Source: DAIDJD01 sp035485275
Lineage (GTDB): Bacteria; Oederibacteriota; JAJYGY01; DAIDJD01
Assembly (NCBI GenBank): GCA_035485275.1
Contig: DATHOE010000046.1
Coordinates: forward strand, 72,358-136,357
Length of the DNA stretch: 64,000 bases
Reading direction: 5' to 3'
The notes beneath the pieces were generated by a model. The model did no database searches and was not told the origin of the DNA. It was given only the letters and a program-made list of their open reading frames with translations. Below, piece by piece: positions 17,256-26,087 of this stretch; the first letter of the stretch is position 1; each line of letters opens with the position of its first letter. A program made the translations under genes and the position numbers.

Positions 17256-19460
17256 TCACAAGAAACTTAAAGGATCGACGTCCACGGCCAGGTGCACGGC
17301 CGCGTCCTTCCAATGGTAGCACCAGGGCGACAGCAATTGATGCAAAGCTTTAACGCCCGGGGATTTCAGCAGGATGCGGTAGCGCCACCACCCGTTGACC
17401 AGGACCAGGGGGGAGGGGGCCGGACCCAGGACCTGCACCGCGGCCCTGCCGGAGCCCGCCGCCCGCAGCAGCTCCTCGGCCGCGGCTTCGGCGCGGGCCT
17501 GCACCCGGGCCTTGTCCCGGCCCCGGAAGATGAGGGCCGCCAGGCGCCCGAAGGGCGGATAGCCGAAATCCCTGCGTTCGGCCAAACCGGCCGCGAAAAA
17601 GGCCTCAAAATCCTGCATAGCCGCGGCCCTCAGGCAGTCGTGCTCGGGCTGGCGGGTCTGGATCAGGACCGTGCCGGACTTGTCCGCGCGCCCCGCGCGG
17701 CCCGACACCTGCACCAGCAGCTGGAAGGTTCGCTCAGCGGCCCGGAAATCCGGGAAATTGAGGGAGGCGTCCGCGTTGACCACCCCCACCAGGGTCAGCT
17801 CCGGGAAATCCAGGCCCTTGGCCAGCATCTGCGTGCCCAGCAGGACGTCGATCTCGCGGGCGTGCATCTTCTCGTACAGGTCGCTGTGGAAACCCTGGCC
17901 CGAGGCCGTGTCGCGGTCCACCCGCAGGATCCGGGCCGTGGGCAAAAGGCCGCGCAGCTCCAGCTCCAGCCGCTGGGTGCCGGTGCCCTGGGCGCGCAGC
18001 AGGGGCTTGCCGCACTTGGGGTTGGGGCAGCGGTCCGGTGGCCTGCGCGCGCGGCCGCAGAGGTGGCAGCGCAGCCAGCCCCCGCCCCGCGCCTCCCGGT
18101 GCAGGGTCATGGGGACGGAGCAGTGGCCGCATTCCACGGCCTGCCCACAGGCCACGCAGGACCACACCGGAGCGAAGCCCCGGCGGTTGAGGAAGAGCAG
18201 GCTCTGCTGGCCCGCGGCGAGGTTCGCGCGCAGGGCCTCGGCCAGGGCCGGGGACAGCACGTCGTCCGGCGCTTCAGCGGTCTTTTCCCAGGCCTTGAGG
18301 TCCACGAAATCCACCTTGGGCATGCCGCGCGCACCCACGCGGCCGGGCAGGGTCAGCAGACCAAGCTTTCCCGTGCGGGCGTTGTGGAAGGCCTCGAAGC
18401 TGGGCGTGGCCGAGCCCAGCACGCAGACCGCGCCCTCGAGGCCTGCGCGGACCAGGGCCGCGTCGCGGGCGTGGTACCGGGGCGCGTTCTCCTGCTTGTA
18501 CGAGGGCTCGCTCTCCTCGTCCACCACCACCAGCTTGAGGCCGCGCACAGGGGCGAAAAGGGCCGAACGCGGCCCCAAGGCCACGCGCTTGCGCCCCGAG
18601 GCCAGGTCGGCCCAGGCCCTGGCGCGCTCCTGCACGCCGAGACCGCTGTGCAGCACCGCCACCTGGCCCGGCAAGCGGGCCTCGAAGCGGGCCCAGGTCT
18701 GGGGGGTCAGGGCGATCTCAGGCACCAGCACGATGGCCCCGCCCCCGGAACGCAGGGCCGCGTCCAGGGCGCGCAGATAGACTTCCGTCTTGCCGCTGCC
18801 CGTGACCCCGTGCAGGAGGAAGCCCCCGCCCGCGCCCTTGCCCAGGGCGGCCAGGATCGCGTCCACGGCCGCTGCCTGGGGGCCGGTCAAGGTGGGCGGC
18901 TTGTCCGGACGCGGAAGCTCCTCCGGAGGAGCGGCCGCCTCCCGCGAGGCGCGGCGCAGGGGCCCTTCCAAACAGCGCTTCAGGATCGCGGGTGAAAGCC
19001 CCTCCGCCTTGGCCCAGGCCAGAGAAATGGCGCCCTGCTCCAGCAGGGCTTCCAGGACGCCGCGGGACCTGGCCTGGCGCGTGGCCAGGCCGGAAAGCAG
19101 GGCACGCAGGGCCTCGGCGTCCGCCAGCTCCAGCCACTGCTCGCGGCGCAGGGCGCCGGGAGGGGGCAGGGCCAGGGCCAGGGCCTCCCCCCAGCCGCAG
19201 AGATAATAGTCCGCGATCCAGCGGGTGAACTTGAGTACCTCGGGGCTCACCGAGGCCTGCTCCTCCAAGGCGGCTTCCACGGACTTCATGCCCTTGGCCT
19301 GGCTCTGCGCGATCAGGGCCGTGACCACGCCGTCCAGGTGGCGGCGCCCGAAGGGCACGCGCACACGCTGGCCCGGGCGCAGGCTCAGGCCGGCGGGCAC
19401 CTCATAGTCGAAGGCGTCCGGCAGGGGCAAAGGGAGGGCGACCTGGCAAAAGGATGGCAT
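17256..19460 (-). CDS. priA: Primosomal replication-restart helicase PriA
   Basis: 3'-to-5' superfamily-2 helicase that reloads the replisome at stalled forks. ATG 19460 gives 734 residues beginning MPSFCQVALPLPL, matching the family's N-terminal DNA-binding domain (FDYEVP, GQRVRVPFGRR). Walker A is GVTGSGKTEVYL. The Walker B/DExH box reads VVVDEESEPSYKQENAPRYH, so the usual His of DEEH is Ser. Zinc-binding cysteines are visible as CVACGQAVECGHC and CHLCGRARRPPDRCPNPKCG. It is the first gene of priA-def-fmt. No strong ribosome-binding site is visible, so the start is likely but not certain. Confidence 0.95.
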   Translation of the reverse strand: MPSFCQVALPLPLPDAFDYEVPAGLSLRPGQRVRVPFGRRHLDGVVTALIAQSQAKGMKSVEAALEEQASVSPEVLKFTRWIADYYLCGWGEALALALPPPGALRREQWLELADAEALRALLSGLATRQARSRGVLEALLEQGAISLAWAKAEGLSPAILKRCLEGPLRRASREAAAPPEELPRPDKPPTLTGPQAAAVDAILAALGKGAGGGFLLHGVTGSGKTEVYLRALDAALRSGGGAIVLVPEIALTPQTWARFEARLPGQVAVLHSGLGVQERARAWADLASGRKRVALGPRSALFAPVRGLKLVVVDEESEPSYKQENAPRYHARDAALVRAGLEGAVCVLGSATPSFEAFHNARTGKLGLLTLPGRVGARGMPKVDFVDLKAWEKTAEAPDDVLSPALAEALRANLAAGQQSLLFLNRRGFAPVWSCVACGQAVECGHCSVPMTLHREARGGGWLRCHLCGRARRPPDRCPNPKCGKPLLRAQGTGTQRLELELRGLLPTARILRVDRDTASGQGFHSDLYEKMHAREIDVLLGTQMLAKGLDFPELTLVGVVNADASLNFPDFRAAERTFQLLVQVSGRAGRADKSGTVLIQTRQPEHDCLRAAAMQDFEAFFAAGLAERRDFGYPPFGRLAALIFRGRDKARVQARAEAAAEELLRAAGSGRAAVQVLGPAPSPLVLVNGWWRYRILLKSPGVKALHQLLSPWCYHWKDAAVHLAVDVDPLSFL

Positions 19461-19792
19461 GGTCCGATCAGGCAGACGGAAAAGCGCTTCAAGGCGCCGC
19501 AGCGGCGCAAAACGGCTCCGGTCCCGGGAATGACTCCAGGGACCGGGCCGGAGCCATGATCGTGGTCGCTTCCCTATCACACAAGGTTTTTATGGGGCAA
19601 AGAATTCCCCAGCGAGGATAGGCATTTCGGGGGCTAGCCGTGGAGGAAAGCCCTTTCGTTGGGGCTAGAGGCCCCCTCCAGTGGAATAAACGCCGACCCT
19701 AGTGCATTTAGGCTTGAGACATCCTAATCAGGGTGAATGGGCCACAAAGCAGAGGGTTTCTCTGACCATTTCTTTAACTACAGAGGCTTAGC
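19461..19792. other. Intergenic region between divergent priA and exported-protein gene
   Basis: 332 bases without a gene. It holds an imperfect GC hairpin at 19514-19555 (12-base arm GGCTCCGGTCCC with a 5-base bulge on the other side) close to the priA start, and short GGGCTAG repeats around 19630-19668. No convincing -35/-10 pair was found for either gene. Confidence 0.5.
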
Positions 19793-20401
19793 GTGAAAAA
19801 AGAATTTCTTGCCCTGGCACTAGTCATTGCGTGCGGAACCGGCAGTTTAGCTGCGGATACGACCACGGACTCGACCACGTCGACCACCACGGATTCGACC
19901 ACTTCAACCACGACGGACGCCGCGCTTGGGGTCCCCCCGCAACTGCACCTGAATCTGGACGCCTTGGCCGGCGTCAGGACGACGCCAAGCGGCGAAGCCG
20001 GGCACGGCATCGGCGGAGGAAGCGCCGGATTCGAGTACATCCCCGCCTATTTCCAATATGTGGGCGTGGACCTGGATTACGGCTACTTGGCCGTGGGCAA
20101 GCCCACGACGCGGAGGGACAACGACATTGACCTGTCCCTGCGCCTGATGAGCCCGACCATGGGATCAATGACGGGCTGGCTGCAGGCCGGGGCCGGTTAC
20201 AACACCTCCCCCAATGAGGTGAATAGTCATTATCTGGCCTTCATAGAGCCCGGATTCCGTTGGGTGATCCTCCCCCGCCTGGCCTTGGACAGCGGCGTTG
20301 AGTTTATCCAGGCAAGCCCGAAGGCGGACTATGTGCGGTCTGTCAGCGTGGTGATGGGTCTTTCGATCCCTCTGGACGGGGATTATCTCTCCGGCAAATA
20401 A
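19793..20401 (+). CDS. Exported beta-rich protein, probable outer-membrane protein
   Basis: No named family. GTG 19793 follows GAGG; 202 residues with signal peptide MKKEFLALALVIACGTGSLAA. The mature N-terminus is a tandem Asp/Ser/Thr repeat (two TTDSTTST-type units, residues 23-42). The remainder alternates in beta-strand style (LHLNLDALAGVRTT, YVGVDLDYGYLA, AFIEPGFRWVILPRLALDSGVEFI) and ends in repeated hydrophobic/aromatic strands, like small outer-membrane beta-barrels. It stands alone between a long intergenic gap and a strong terminator. Confidence 0.75.
   Translation: MKKEFLALALVIACGTGSLAADTTTDSTTSTTTDSTTSTTTDAALGVPPQLHLNLDALAGVRTTPSGEAGHGIGGGSAGFEYIPAYFQYVGVDLDYGYLAVGKPTTRRDNDIDLSLRLMSPTMGSMTGWLQAGAGYNTSPNEVNSHYLAFIEPGFRWVILPRLALDSGVEFIQASPKADYVRSVSVVMGLSIPLDGDYLSGK
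19858..19919 (+). repeat. Short imperfect tandem repeat inside a coding region
   Basis: Units of about 24 bases, built around GGAYTCGACCAC and encoding TTDSTTST, occur twice with a partial third. The unit length is a multiple of three, so copy changes would alter linker length without shifting the frame. Confidence 0.7.
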
Positions 20402-20430
20402 CCCAACAATTTTATGAATCGTATTTGCCA

Positions 20431-20461
20431 GGCCCCGGAGGCGACTCCGGGGCCTTTTTTT
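20431..20461 (+). terminator. Intrinsic terminator
   Basis: A perfect 10-bp GC stem (20431-20440 with 20445-20454), loop GCGA, followed by seven T. It ends the transcript of the exported-protein gene that stops at 20401. Confidence 0.95.
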
Positions 20462-20490
20462 ATTGGCTCAGACAAGAGAGGCGTCGGGCC

Positions 20491-21345
20491 TCAAAAATAA
20501 ATGTGCGCCGCCAGGTCGACCGGGGAAAATCCGCTGCCCGCCAGTCCCAAGCCGCTGACCGTCTGGGCCCCGCCGTTGCCGGAGGGGGGCGTCAGGGACT
20601 GGGAAAATCCGGTCACCCCGATCGTGGCCTCCAGGGACAGCCAATCCCAGCCCGGGACAAAGGCCTCAAAGCCGCCGCCCACGAAGACGGCCAGGGTGGT
20701 TTCGCTGGCCTGGCCCGACCATCCGCTGATGGACTCCGCGGACTGGGCCCCGGAGACCTTGAGCACCAGCTGGGACAGCAGGTCGTGGCTGAGTTCGCTG
20801 AGGTTGTAGCGCAGGCCCAGGGCGCCGGCGTAGACGGCCATGCCGGGGCTGGAGGACACCAGGGGCGAGAGCTCGCCGCGGCCGGCCTGCGCGCTGTTGT
20901 AGTTGCCACCGGCGAGGACGTCGATGGCCAGGCGCTCCGTGGCCCACCAGCGCAGGGACAGCGCGTCGGGCAGCGCCACCATGGAACCCGAAGGCGAGGC
21001 GATGGCCGTGGCCGGGATGGAGTCCACGCCCAGGGCCCAGTGGCCCTGGAGGTCCCTGCTCTTACCCATGCCCAGCGCGCTGCGCGGGGTGAGCTGGCTC
21101 GCCAGGGGGAAGGCCCGCGAGCTCAGGCCGGGCATGAGGTTCGTGGCGCCCGCGTTCGCGTTGTTCCCGGAGAAGGGATTGGTCCCGGACGGGCTGCCCG
21201 ACATGCCGTTGTTGCTGGGATAGCTGTTGTTGCCCAGGAAGCCCGAGGTGTTCGGGCTGCTGGTGCCTCCCAACAGGGTGCCTTCAGCCGGCAAGGCCGC
21301 GCCCAGGACCGAACCCAGGACCAAGAGCAACGCAAACCGCTTCAT
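20491..21345 (-). CDS. Predicted outer-membrane beta-barrel protein
   Basis: No named family. ATG 21345 is preceded by GGGGAGG and gives 284 residues. Signal peptide MKRFALLLVLGSVLGAALPA, then an Asn/Ser/Gly-rich stretch (about 25-75), then about ten amphipathic strands (for example LSLRWWATERLAIDVLAGG and AVFVGGGFEAFVPG). The chain ends ...AAHIYF; a C-terminal aromatic Phe is the usual BAM-recognition end of outer-membrane barrels. It overlaps the preceding uracil-DNA glycosylase gene by four bases, so it is the last gene of the long msbA operon. Confidence 0.75.
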   Translation of the reverse strand: MKRFALLLVLGSVLGAALPAEGTLLGGTSSPNTSGFLGNNSYPSNNGMSGSPSGTNPFSGNNANAGATNLMPGLSSRAFPLASQLTPRSALGMGKSRDLQGHWALGVDSIPATAIASPSGSMVALPDALSLRWWATERLAIDVLAGGNYNSAQAGRGELSPLVSSSPGMAVYAGALGLRYNLSELSHDLLSQLVLKVSGAQSAESISGWSGQASETTLAVFVGGGFEAFVPGWDWLSLEATIGVTGFSQSLTPPSGNGGAQTVSGLGLAGSGFSPVDLAAHIYF

Positions 21346-22106
21346 TGAACCTCCCCTTGAATCAGCTTCAACACTTGTTTCAGGTCGTCCCAGACGTGGC
21401 GCTTCAGGCCTTCGTCGCGCAGCAGGTCGCTGGGATGGTAGGTGGGCATCACGCGCAGGCCCTGGAAGGCGCCCCAGCGTCCGCGCAGCGCGGCCAGCGG
21501 CTTCTCGCCGCCGAGCAGGATGCGCACCGCGGTCTCGCCCATGGCGATGACGGCCTTGGGCTTGACCAGGGACAGCTGGTGCTGGACATAGGGCTTGCAG
21601 GCCTCCAGCGCCTCGGCCGGGGCCGCGCCTCCGTGGCTGCGGCACTTCAGCACGTTGCAGACGTAGACGTCGGAGCGCTGGAAGCCCATGGCCGCGATCA
21701 TCCGGTCCAGGAGCCCGCCCGCGGCCCCGACCAGGGGCCTTCCGGCCAGCTCCTCGTCCCCCCCGGGGGCCATGCCCACGAACACCAGCGGGGACTTGGG
21801 GTCACCCTCGCCGAAGACCAGGGCCTTGCGCTTGGGGCCGAGGGAGCAGCGCAGGCAGCCGGAGATCTGCTCCTTGAAGGCGCCCAGGCTGGGGGCATAG
21901 GGCGCCTGCGGCTGGGTCCCGCCGACATAGGCGGCGCCCAGGCCCAGCAATGCGTCCACGCGCGCCGCCGCCGGGACCTCCAAGGGCCGCGCCAGGCGGA
22001 CCCGCGCGTCGGCAAATTCCTTGTCCTTGCCCTGGGCCTGGACCAGGCTGCGCAGGCGCGCGGCCAGGTCCGCCAGGCTCTCCCCGAGGCCCGCTTGGGG
22101 GCTCAA
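21342..22106 (-). CDS. Uracil-DNA glycosylase, family 4 (Fe-S type)
   Basis: Removes uracil from DNA. TTG 22106 overlaps the coaBC stop as TTGA; no ATG or GTG is available in frame upstream of the domain, giving 254 residues. Family-4 features: Fe-S cysteines CLRCSL and later NVLKCRS, catalytic-site GMAPGGDEELAGRPLVG (usually GEAPG) and the C-terminal PTYHPSDLLR. The N-terminal 85 residues form a helical extension. Confidence 0.92.
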   Translation of the reverse strand: MSPQAGLGESLADLAARLRSLVQAQGKDKEFADARVRLARPLEVPAAARVDALLGLGAAYVGGTQPQAPYAPSLGAFKEQISGCLRCSLGPKRKALVFGEGDPKSPLVFVGMAPGGDEELAGRPLVGAAGGLLDRMIAAMGFQRSDVYVCNVLKCRSHGGAAPAEALEACKPYVQHQLSLVKPKAVIAMGETAVRILLGGEKPLAALRGRWGAFQGLRVMPTYHPSDLLRDEGLKRHVWDDLKQVLKLIQGEVQ

Positions 22107-23335
22107 GCCCGCTTCGCCAGAAGCCCGGCCAGCTCGGATGCCAGCCTTTGCGCCAGGTCCGTCTTGGCCTGCAGGGGCAGGTGCTCCGGCGGGGCCGAGG
22201 GCCGCAGCAGCCAGGCCTCGTTGGCGTCCGCGCCGAAGCCGCGGCCCTTGGAGACCGGATTGGCGACCAGCAGGTCGAGCTTCTTCGCGGACAGTTTTTT
22301 GGCGCCCTGCTCCAGCAGCTGCTCGGTCTCGGCGGCGAAGCCCACCAGCACGCGCCGGCCCTTGGATTTGGAGAGGGTCAGGAGTATGTCGGGATTGGGC
22401 TCCAGGCGCAGGACCTCCGCGCGGCCGGTCTTCTTCAGCTTTTGGGCGGCGGGCTCGGCGGGCCGGTAGTCGGACACGGCCGCGCAGGCCACGAAGGCGT
22501 GGGCGGACTTGAAGGCCGCGCGGCAGGCCGCCAGCATCTCCAGGGCGCTGGTGACGCGCACCACCGACAATCCCTGCGGATCGGGCAGGGCCACGGGCCC
22601 GCTCACCAGGGTCACCCGGGCGCCCAGGTCCCGGCAGGCTTCGGCGATGGCGTAGCCCATCTTGCCGCTGCTGGGATTGCTGAGAAAACGCACGGGATCG
22701 ACGGCTTCCCGCGTCGGACCGGCGGAAACGAGGACGTTCCTCCCCGCCAGGGGGAGGCGTCCCCGCGGCCCGGCGCCCTTGGCCAGGGCGGCCGTGGCCA
22801 TGGACCAGGCCTCGTCGGCGATGACCGCCGCGTCCACCAGCTTGCCGTCGCCCACGTCCCCGCAGGCCAGCAGGCCGCTGGAGGGGTCCAGCACGCGGGC
22901 TCCGCGGCTCTGCAGGGCGCGCAGGTTGGCCCGCACCGCCGGATGCCTCAGCATGGCGGTGTTCATGGCGGGGGCCAGGAGCAGGGGCTTGGGGTGGTAG
23001 ACCAGGGCCGCGGTGCTGACGAAATCGTCCGCGAGACCCAGGGCCAGCTTCGCCAGCAGGTCGGCGGTGGCCGCCACCACGACGAAGGCGTCCGCCTCCT
23101 TGGCCAGGGTCACGTGCCCCACGCCCCATTCCGCCGGCTCCGCGAACAGGTCCTCGCCCACCGGACGGCCCGACAGGGTCTTCAGGGTGAGGGGGGCCAC
23201 GAAGCGGCCGGCGTTGCGGGTCATGAGCACGGTGACCTGCGCGCCCCGCTTGCGCAGGGCGCTGACCACGTCGGCGGCCTTGTAGGCGGCGATGCCGCCC
23301 GCGACGCCGACGAGTATGGAAGGCGCCTTAGGCAC
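22103..23335 (-). CDS. coaBC: Bifunctional phosphopantothenoylcysteine decarboxylase/synthetase
   Basis: Catalyses two steps of coenzyme A synthesis. GTG 23335; 410 residues. The CoaC half (1-185) is a flavoprotein with GVAGGIAAYKAADV, the PAMNTAML motif and the catalytic-cysteine segment GLLACGDVGDGKL. The CoaB half (from about 195) has the VSAGPTREAVDPVRFLSN motif, the NPSSGKMG loop and a CoaB lysine in AAQKLKK. It overlaps rpoZ by eight bases; the gmk-rpoZ-coaBC order is widely conserved. Confidence 0.96.
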   Translation of the reverse strand: MPKAPSILVGVAGGIAAYKAADVVSALRKRGAQVTVLMTRNAGRFVAPLTLKTLSGRPVGEDLFAEPAEWGVGHVTLAKEADAFVVVAATADLLAKLALGLADDFVSTAALVYHPKPLLLAPAMNTAMLRHPAVRANLRALQSRGARVLDPSSGLLACGDVGDGKLVDAAVIADEAWSMATAALAKGAGPRGRLPLAGRNVLVSAGPTREAVDPVRFLSNPSSGKMGYAIAEACRDLGARVTLVSGPVALPDPQGLSVVRVTSALEMLAACRAAFKSAHAFVACAAVSDYRPAEPAAQKLKKTGRAEVLRLEPNPDILLTLSKSKGRRVLVGFAAETEQLLEQGAKKLSAKKLDLLVANPVSKGRGFGADANEAWLLRPSAPPEHLPLQAKTDLAQRLASELAGLLAKRA

Positions 23336-23531
23336 CCTTCCCTTCGGAGCCCTGGTCGTCGCGCTTGAGCACGCCCTGCTCCAGCTCGTCCATGGCGACC
23401 GTGGTGATCTTCTTGCCTTCCATCTCCGGCTGCAGGCCGATGCCTTCGGCCAGCTCGCGGGCGCGCTTGGCCGTCAGCATGACGCGCTGGTACTTGTTGT
23501 TTCCGCTCTTGTCTTGCAGGGGCAATGACAT
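23328..23531 (-). CDS. rpoZ: RNA polymerase omega subunit
   Basis: 67 residues from ATG 23531. The conserved core KYQRVMLTAKRARELAEG is followed by KKITTVAMDELEQGVL, matching omega's conserved helices. Omega assists beta-prime folding and forms part of the ppGpp site. It lies between gmk (20-base gap) and coaBC (8-base overlap), the standard position. Confidence 0.93.
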   Translation of the reverse strand: MSLPLQDKSGNNKYQRVMLTAKRARELAEGIGLQPEMEGKKITTVAMDELEQGVLKRDDQGSEGKGA

Positions 23532-23551
23532 GGTGCCTGCCTTTCTTGGGT

Positions 23552-24154
23552 TCAATGAACCAGCCGGTGCCGGGCGGCGAGGCACACCTGTGCCACGTCC
23601 TCCACGGTCTCGTCCAGGTCATCGTTGATGATGAGGTAGTCGTACTGCGCCGCGGCCGCGCACTCCCGCGCCGCCTCGCGCAAACGCCGGCGCAGGCCGG
23701 AGGGGGACTCGGTCCCCCGCTTGGCCAGGCGCCGCCGAAGTTCCGCCATGCTGGGGGGGGCCAGGAAGACCAGCACGCTGTCCTTGCGGCGTCCCTTGAC
23801 CGCCGCCCCGCCCTGCACGTCGATGACCAGCACCAGGCTGCGGCCCTTCTTCAGGGCGTCCCCGACCTCGCGGGCCGGTGTGCCATAGTAGTTGCCGTGG
23901 ACCTGGGCGTACTCGAAGAAGCCGCCCTCCGCCACGCGGCGCTTGAATTCCGCCTCGCTCAGGAACCAGTAGTCGCGGCCGTTGCGCTCGCCCGGGCGCG
24001 GCGTGCGCGTGGTGGCCGTGACGCAGCGCTTGAGCCAGGGCAGGCGCTTAAGCAGCAGTTCGCAGACCGTGGTCTTCCCGCCGCCCGAGGGGGCGGAGAG
24101 CACCAGCAGAAAGGGCGCCGGGGGCGCCTGCTTGAGGAGCTGTTTGAGGCTCAT
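23552..24154 (-). CDS. gmk: Guanylate kinase
   Basis: Phosphorylates GMP to GDP. It has 200 residues. The P-loop is APSGGGKTT (about 21-29). GMP-binding residues appear in TRTPRPGERNGRDYWF and the YGT motif in NYYGTPAREV; the lid region has RRRLAKRGTES. The start overlaps the yicC stop by four bases. Confidence 0.97.
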   Translation of the reverse strand: MSLKQLLKQAPPAPFLLVLSAPSGGGKTTVCELLLKRLPWLKRCVTATTRTPRPGERNGRDYWFLSEAEFKRRVAEGGFFEYAQVHGNYYGTPAREVGDALKKGRSLVLVIDVQGGAAVKGRRKDSVLVFLAPPSMAELRRRLAKRGTESPSGLRRRLREAARECAAAAQYDYLIINDDLDETVEDVAQVCLAARHRLVH

Positions 24155-25047
24155 TCTACGTTTTGCACCTGTTCTTTGAGGCGCTCGACCACGCTCTTGA
24201 GGCCGACCACCGCCTGGGTCAGGCCGGCCTCCGGGCTCTTGGAGCCCATGGTGTTGGCCTCGCGCAGGAGCTCCTGGCAGAGGAAATCCATGCGCTTGCC
24301 CGCGCTTTCCTGGGAGCCCAGGAGGCGCCGGAATTCCGCAGTGTGGGCCCGGAAACGCACCAGCTCCTCGCGGATATCGGCGCGGTCCGCGGCCAGGGCC
24401 GCCTCCATCGCGATGCGCGGATCATCCGGCCCCAGGGTCTCCAGGATCTGGGCCAGGCGCCGGCGCAGGCGTTCGGCGAAGCCCTGCTGCAGCTCCAGGG
24501 AGCGCTTCTCGATCCCGTCGACGCAGTCCTCGGCGCCCTTGAGCAGGAGGCGCAATTCCTCGGCCAGGGCCGCGCCCTCGCGTTCGCGGCTTTCGTTGAG
24601 CGCGGTCAGGGCATCTTCCAGGGCGCTGCGCATGCCCTTCCAGCGGGTTTCGGCGTCGTCGTCCTCGACCGGGACGCCGTCCCCGGTGCTCAGGACCCCG
24701 GGAAGACGGATGACGGCCTCCATGCCCAGGCTGCCGGAAAGCCCCAAATCCTCGGCCAGGGAGCCCAGGGCGTCCTTCCAGGCCAGCGCGCGCGCCGTGT
24801 CGACCCGCGGGCCGGGGGCAGCCGCCGCGCCGGCGCGGGCGCTTTCGTTCCAGTGGATGTCCACCTTGCCGCGGTTGAGCGAGGCCTGCAGCAGGGTGCG
24901 CGCCTCCGCTTCATGGGCCCAGAACTCGGTCGGCAGCTTGAGGCCCAGCTCCAGGAAACGGTTGTTGACGCTCTTCAATTGGACCGTGTAGGCGCGCCGG
25001 GAGTCCTGCGACTCGCCTTTGCCGAAACCGGTCATGGAACGGGTCAT
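24151..25047 (-). CDS. yicC: YicC/YloC-family endoribonuclease
   Basis: 298 residues with the family's N-terminal MTRSMTGFGKGE and the SVNNRFLELGLKLP motif, and the C-terminal GSKSPEAGLTQAVVGLKSVVERLKEQVQNVE-type end. The family is known for RNA cleavage. It lies directly upstream of gmk-rpoZ-coaBC, as in many bacteria. The start ATG 25047 has AAGG six to eight bases upstream. Confidence 0.94.
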   Translation of the reverse strand: MTRSMTGFGKGESQDSRRAYTVQLKSVNNRFLELGLKLPTEFWAHEAEARTLLQASLNRGKVDIHWNESARAGAAAAPGPRVDTARALAWKDALGSLAEDLGLSGSLGMEAVIRLPGVLSTGDGVPVEDDDAETRWKGMRSALEDALTALNESREREGAALAEELRLLLKGAEDCVDGIEKRSLELQQGFAERLRRRLAQILETLGPDDPRIAMEAALAADRADIREELVRFRAHTAEFRRLLGSQESAGKRMDFLCQELLREANTMGSKSPEAGLTQAVVGLKSVVERLKEQVQNVE

Positions 25048-25068
25048 GCTGATGCCTTTCTTTCCGCT

Positions 25069-26064
25069 TTAGGGCGCTTCAAGGAGAAAAGCGCTGGCGG
25101 CGACGGCTTCGTCGACGCTGATGCGCTCCAGGAAATTGGCTCCGGGCGTGGGCGGGATGCGGAAGCCCAGGCCGGCCGGGGAGAGCACCGCCCGCCGCGA
25201 GCCGCGCGGACCCCAACGCAAGGGGGACATGGCCCGCAGGGGCGGATAGAGGCCCAGCACCGGGGTCCCTTGGGCCGCGGCCAGGTGCAGGGGCCCGGTG
25301 GAACCGGCGACGAAGAGGTCCGCCAGGCCCAGGAGCGCCGCGAAGGGGGCCAGGCTGAGCTCGACGCAGCGGACCGCTCCGCTGCCCAGCCGCTCCGCGC
25401 AGGCCTCCACCGCGACCGAATCCCCGGGGCCGCCCGTGACCACCAGGCGGGCGCCGAAGCGGCCCGCCAGGTCGAGCCCCAAAGCCGCGAAGCGTTCCGC
25501 GGGCCAGGGCTGGGCCGATCCCCCGGAGCCGGGGTGAAGGAGCACCAGCGGCCCCGCGCCCTTGGGGCCCCTTTTTTTCAGCCAGGCCCGCGCCTCGCGC
25601 AGGGCCTCCGGCGCGAGCCCCAGGCTGGGGGCGGGCGCCGGCCCTTCCAGGCCCAGGGCGCGCCCGTACTCGAAATTCAGCTCGGTCTCGTGCAGCCCGC
25701 CCCGCCCGCGGCGCAGGGGCAGGCGCTCGGTGAAGAGCCAGGAATATGGGCGCAGGCTCGGGCCCAGGCGCCGGGGGATGCCCGCATCGCGGACCAGGCG
25801 GGCGTTGCGCGCGTTCGCCCAGAGCACCAGGGCCGTGTCGAAATTCAGTTCCAGCAGCGAGTCCGTGACGCCGGGTCCGTCGAGGACCAGGGCCCCGCAG
25901 CGGGCGTCGGCCTTGAGCAGGTCGGCTGTGTAGGGCGTGGCCAGCACGCCCACGAAGGCGCCGGCCGCTTTGAGCGCCCGCAGCAGCGGCAGGGCCAGCA
26001 CCAGGTCTCCGATGCGGTCGTTGCGCACAAGCAGGATACGGCGGCCCTTGAGGGCACTCTGCAT
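25069..26064 (-). CDS. Glycosyltransferase family 9 (heptosyltransferase-like)
   Basis: Predicted LPS core glycosyltransferase. ATG 26064 follows AAAAAGG and gives 331 residues. The GT9 N-terminal motif is RRILLVRNDRIGDLVLALPLL (positions 8-28). The C-terminal half has LLHPGSGGSAQPWPAERF, LVVTGGPGD and the conserved DLFVAGSTGPLHLAAAQGTPVLGLYP, where the heptose-nucleotide ligands sit. The neighbouring rfaE1, rfaE2 and gmhB make ADP-heptose, so a heptosyltransferase role (WaaC/WaaF type) is likely, though acceptor specificity cannot be read. Confidence 0.92.
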   Translation of the reverse strand: MQSALKGRRILLVRNDRIGDLVLALPLLRALKAAGAFVGVLATPYTADLLKADARCGALVLDGPGVTDSLLELNFDTALVLWANARNARLVRDAGIPRRLGPSLRPYSWLFTERLPLRRGRGGLHETELNFEYGRALGLEGPAPAPSLGLAPEALREARAWLKKRGPKGAGPLVLLHPGSGGSAQPWPAERFAALGLDLAGRFGARLVVTGGPGDSVAVEACAERLGSGAVRCVELSLAPFAALLGLADLFVAGSTGPLHLAAAQGTPVLGLYPPLRAMSPLRWGPRGSRRAVLSPAGLGFRIPPTPGANFLERISVDEAVAASAFLLEAP

Positions 26065-26087
26065 CGCGGCCTTTTTCTCGGACCCTG

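Noticed and set aside
19514..19555. GC-rich imperfect hairpin near the priA start as a terminator.
   Set aside because: No T-run on either strand and a 5-base bulge in the arm.
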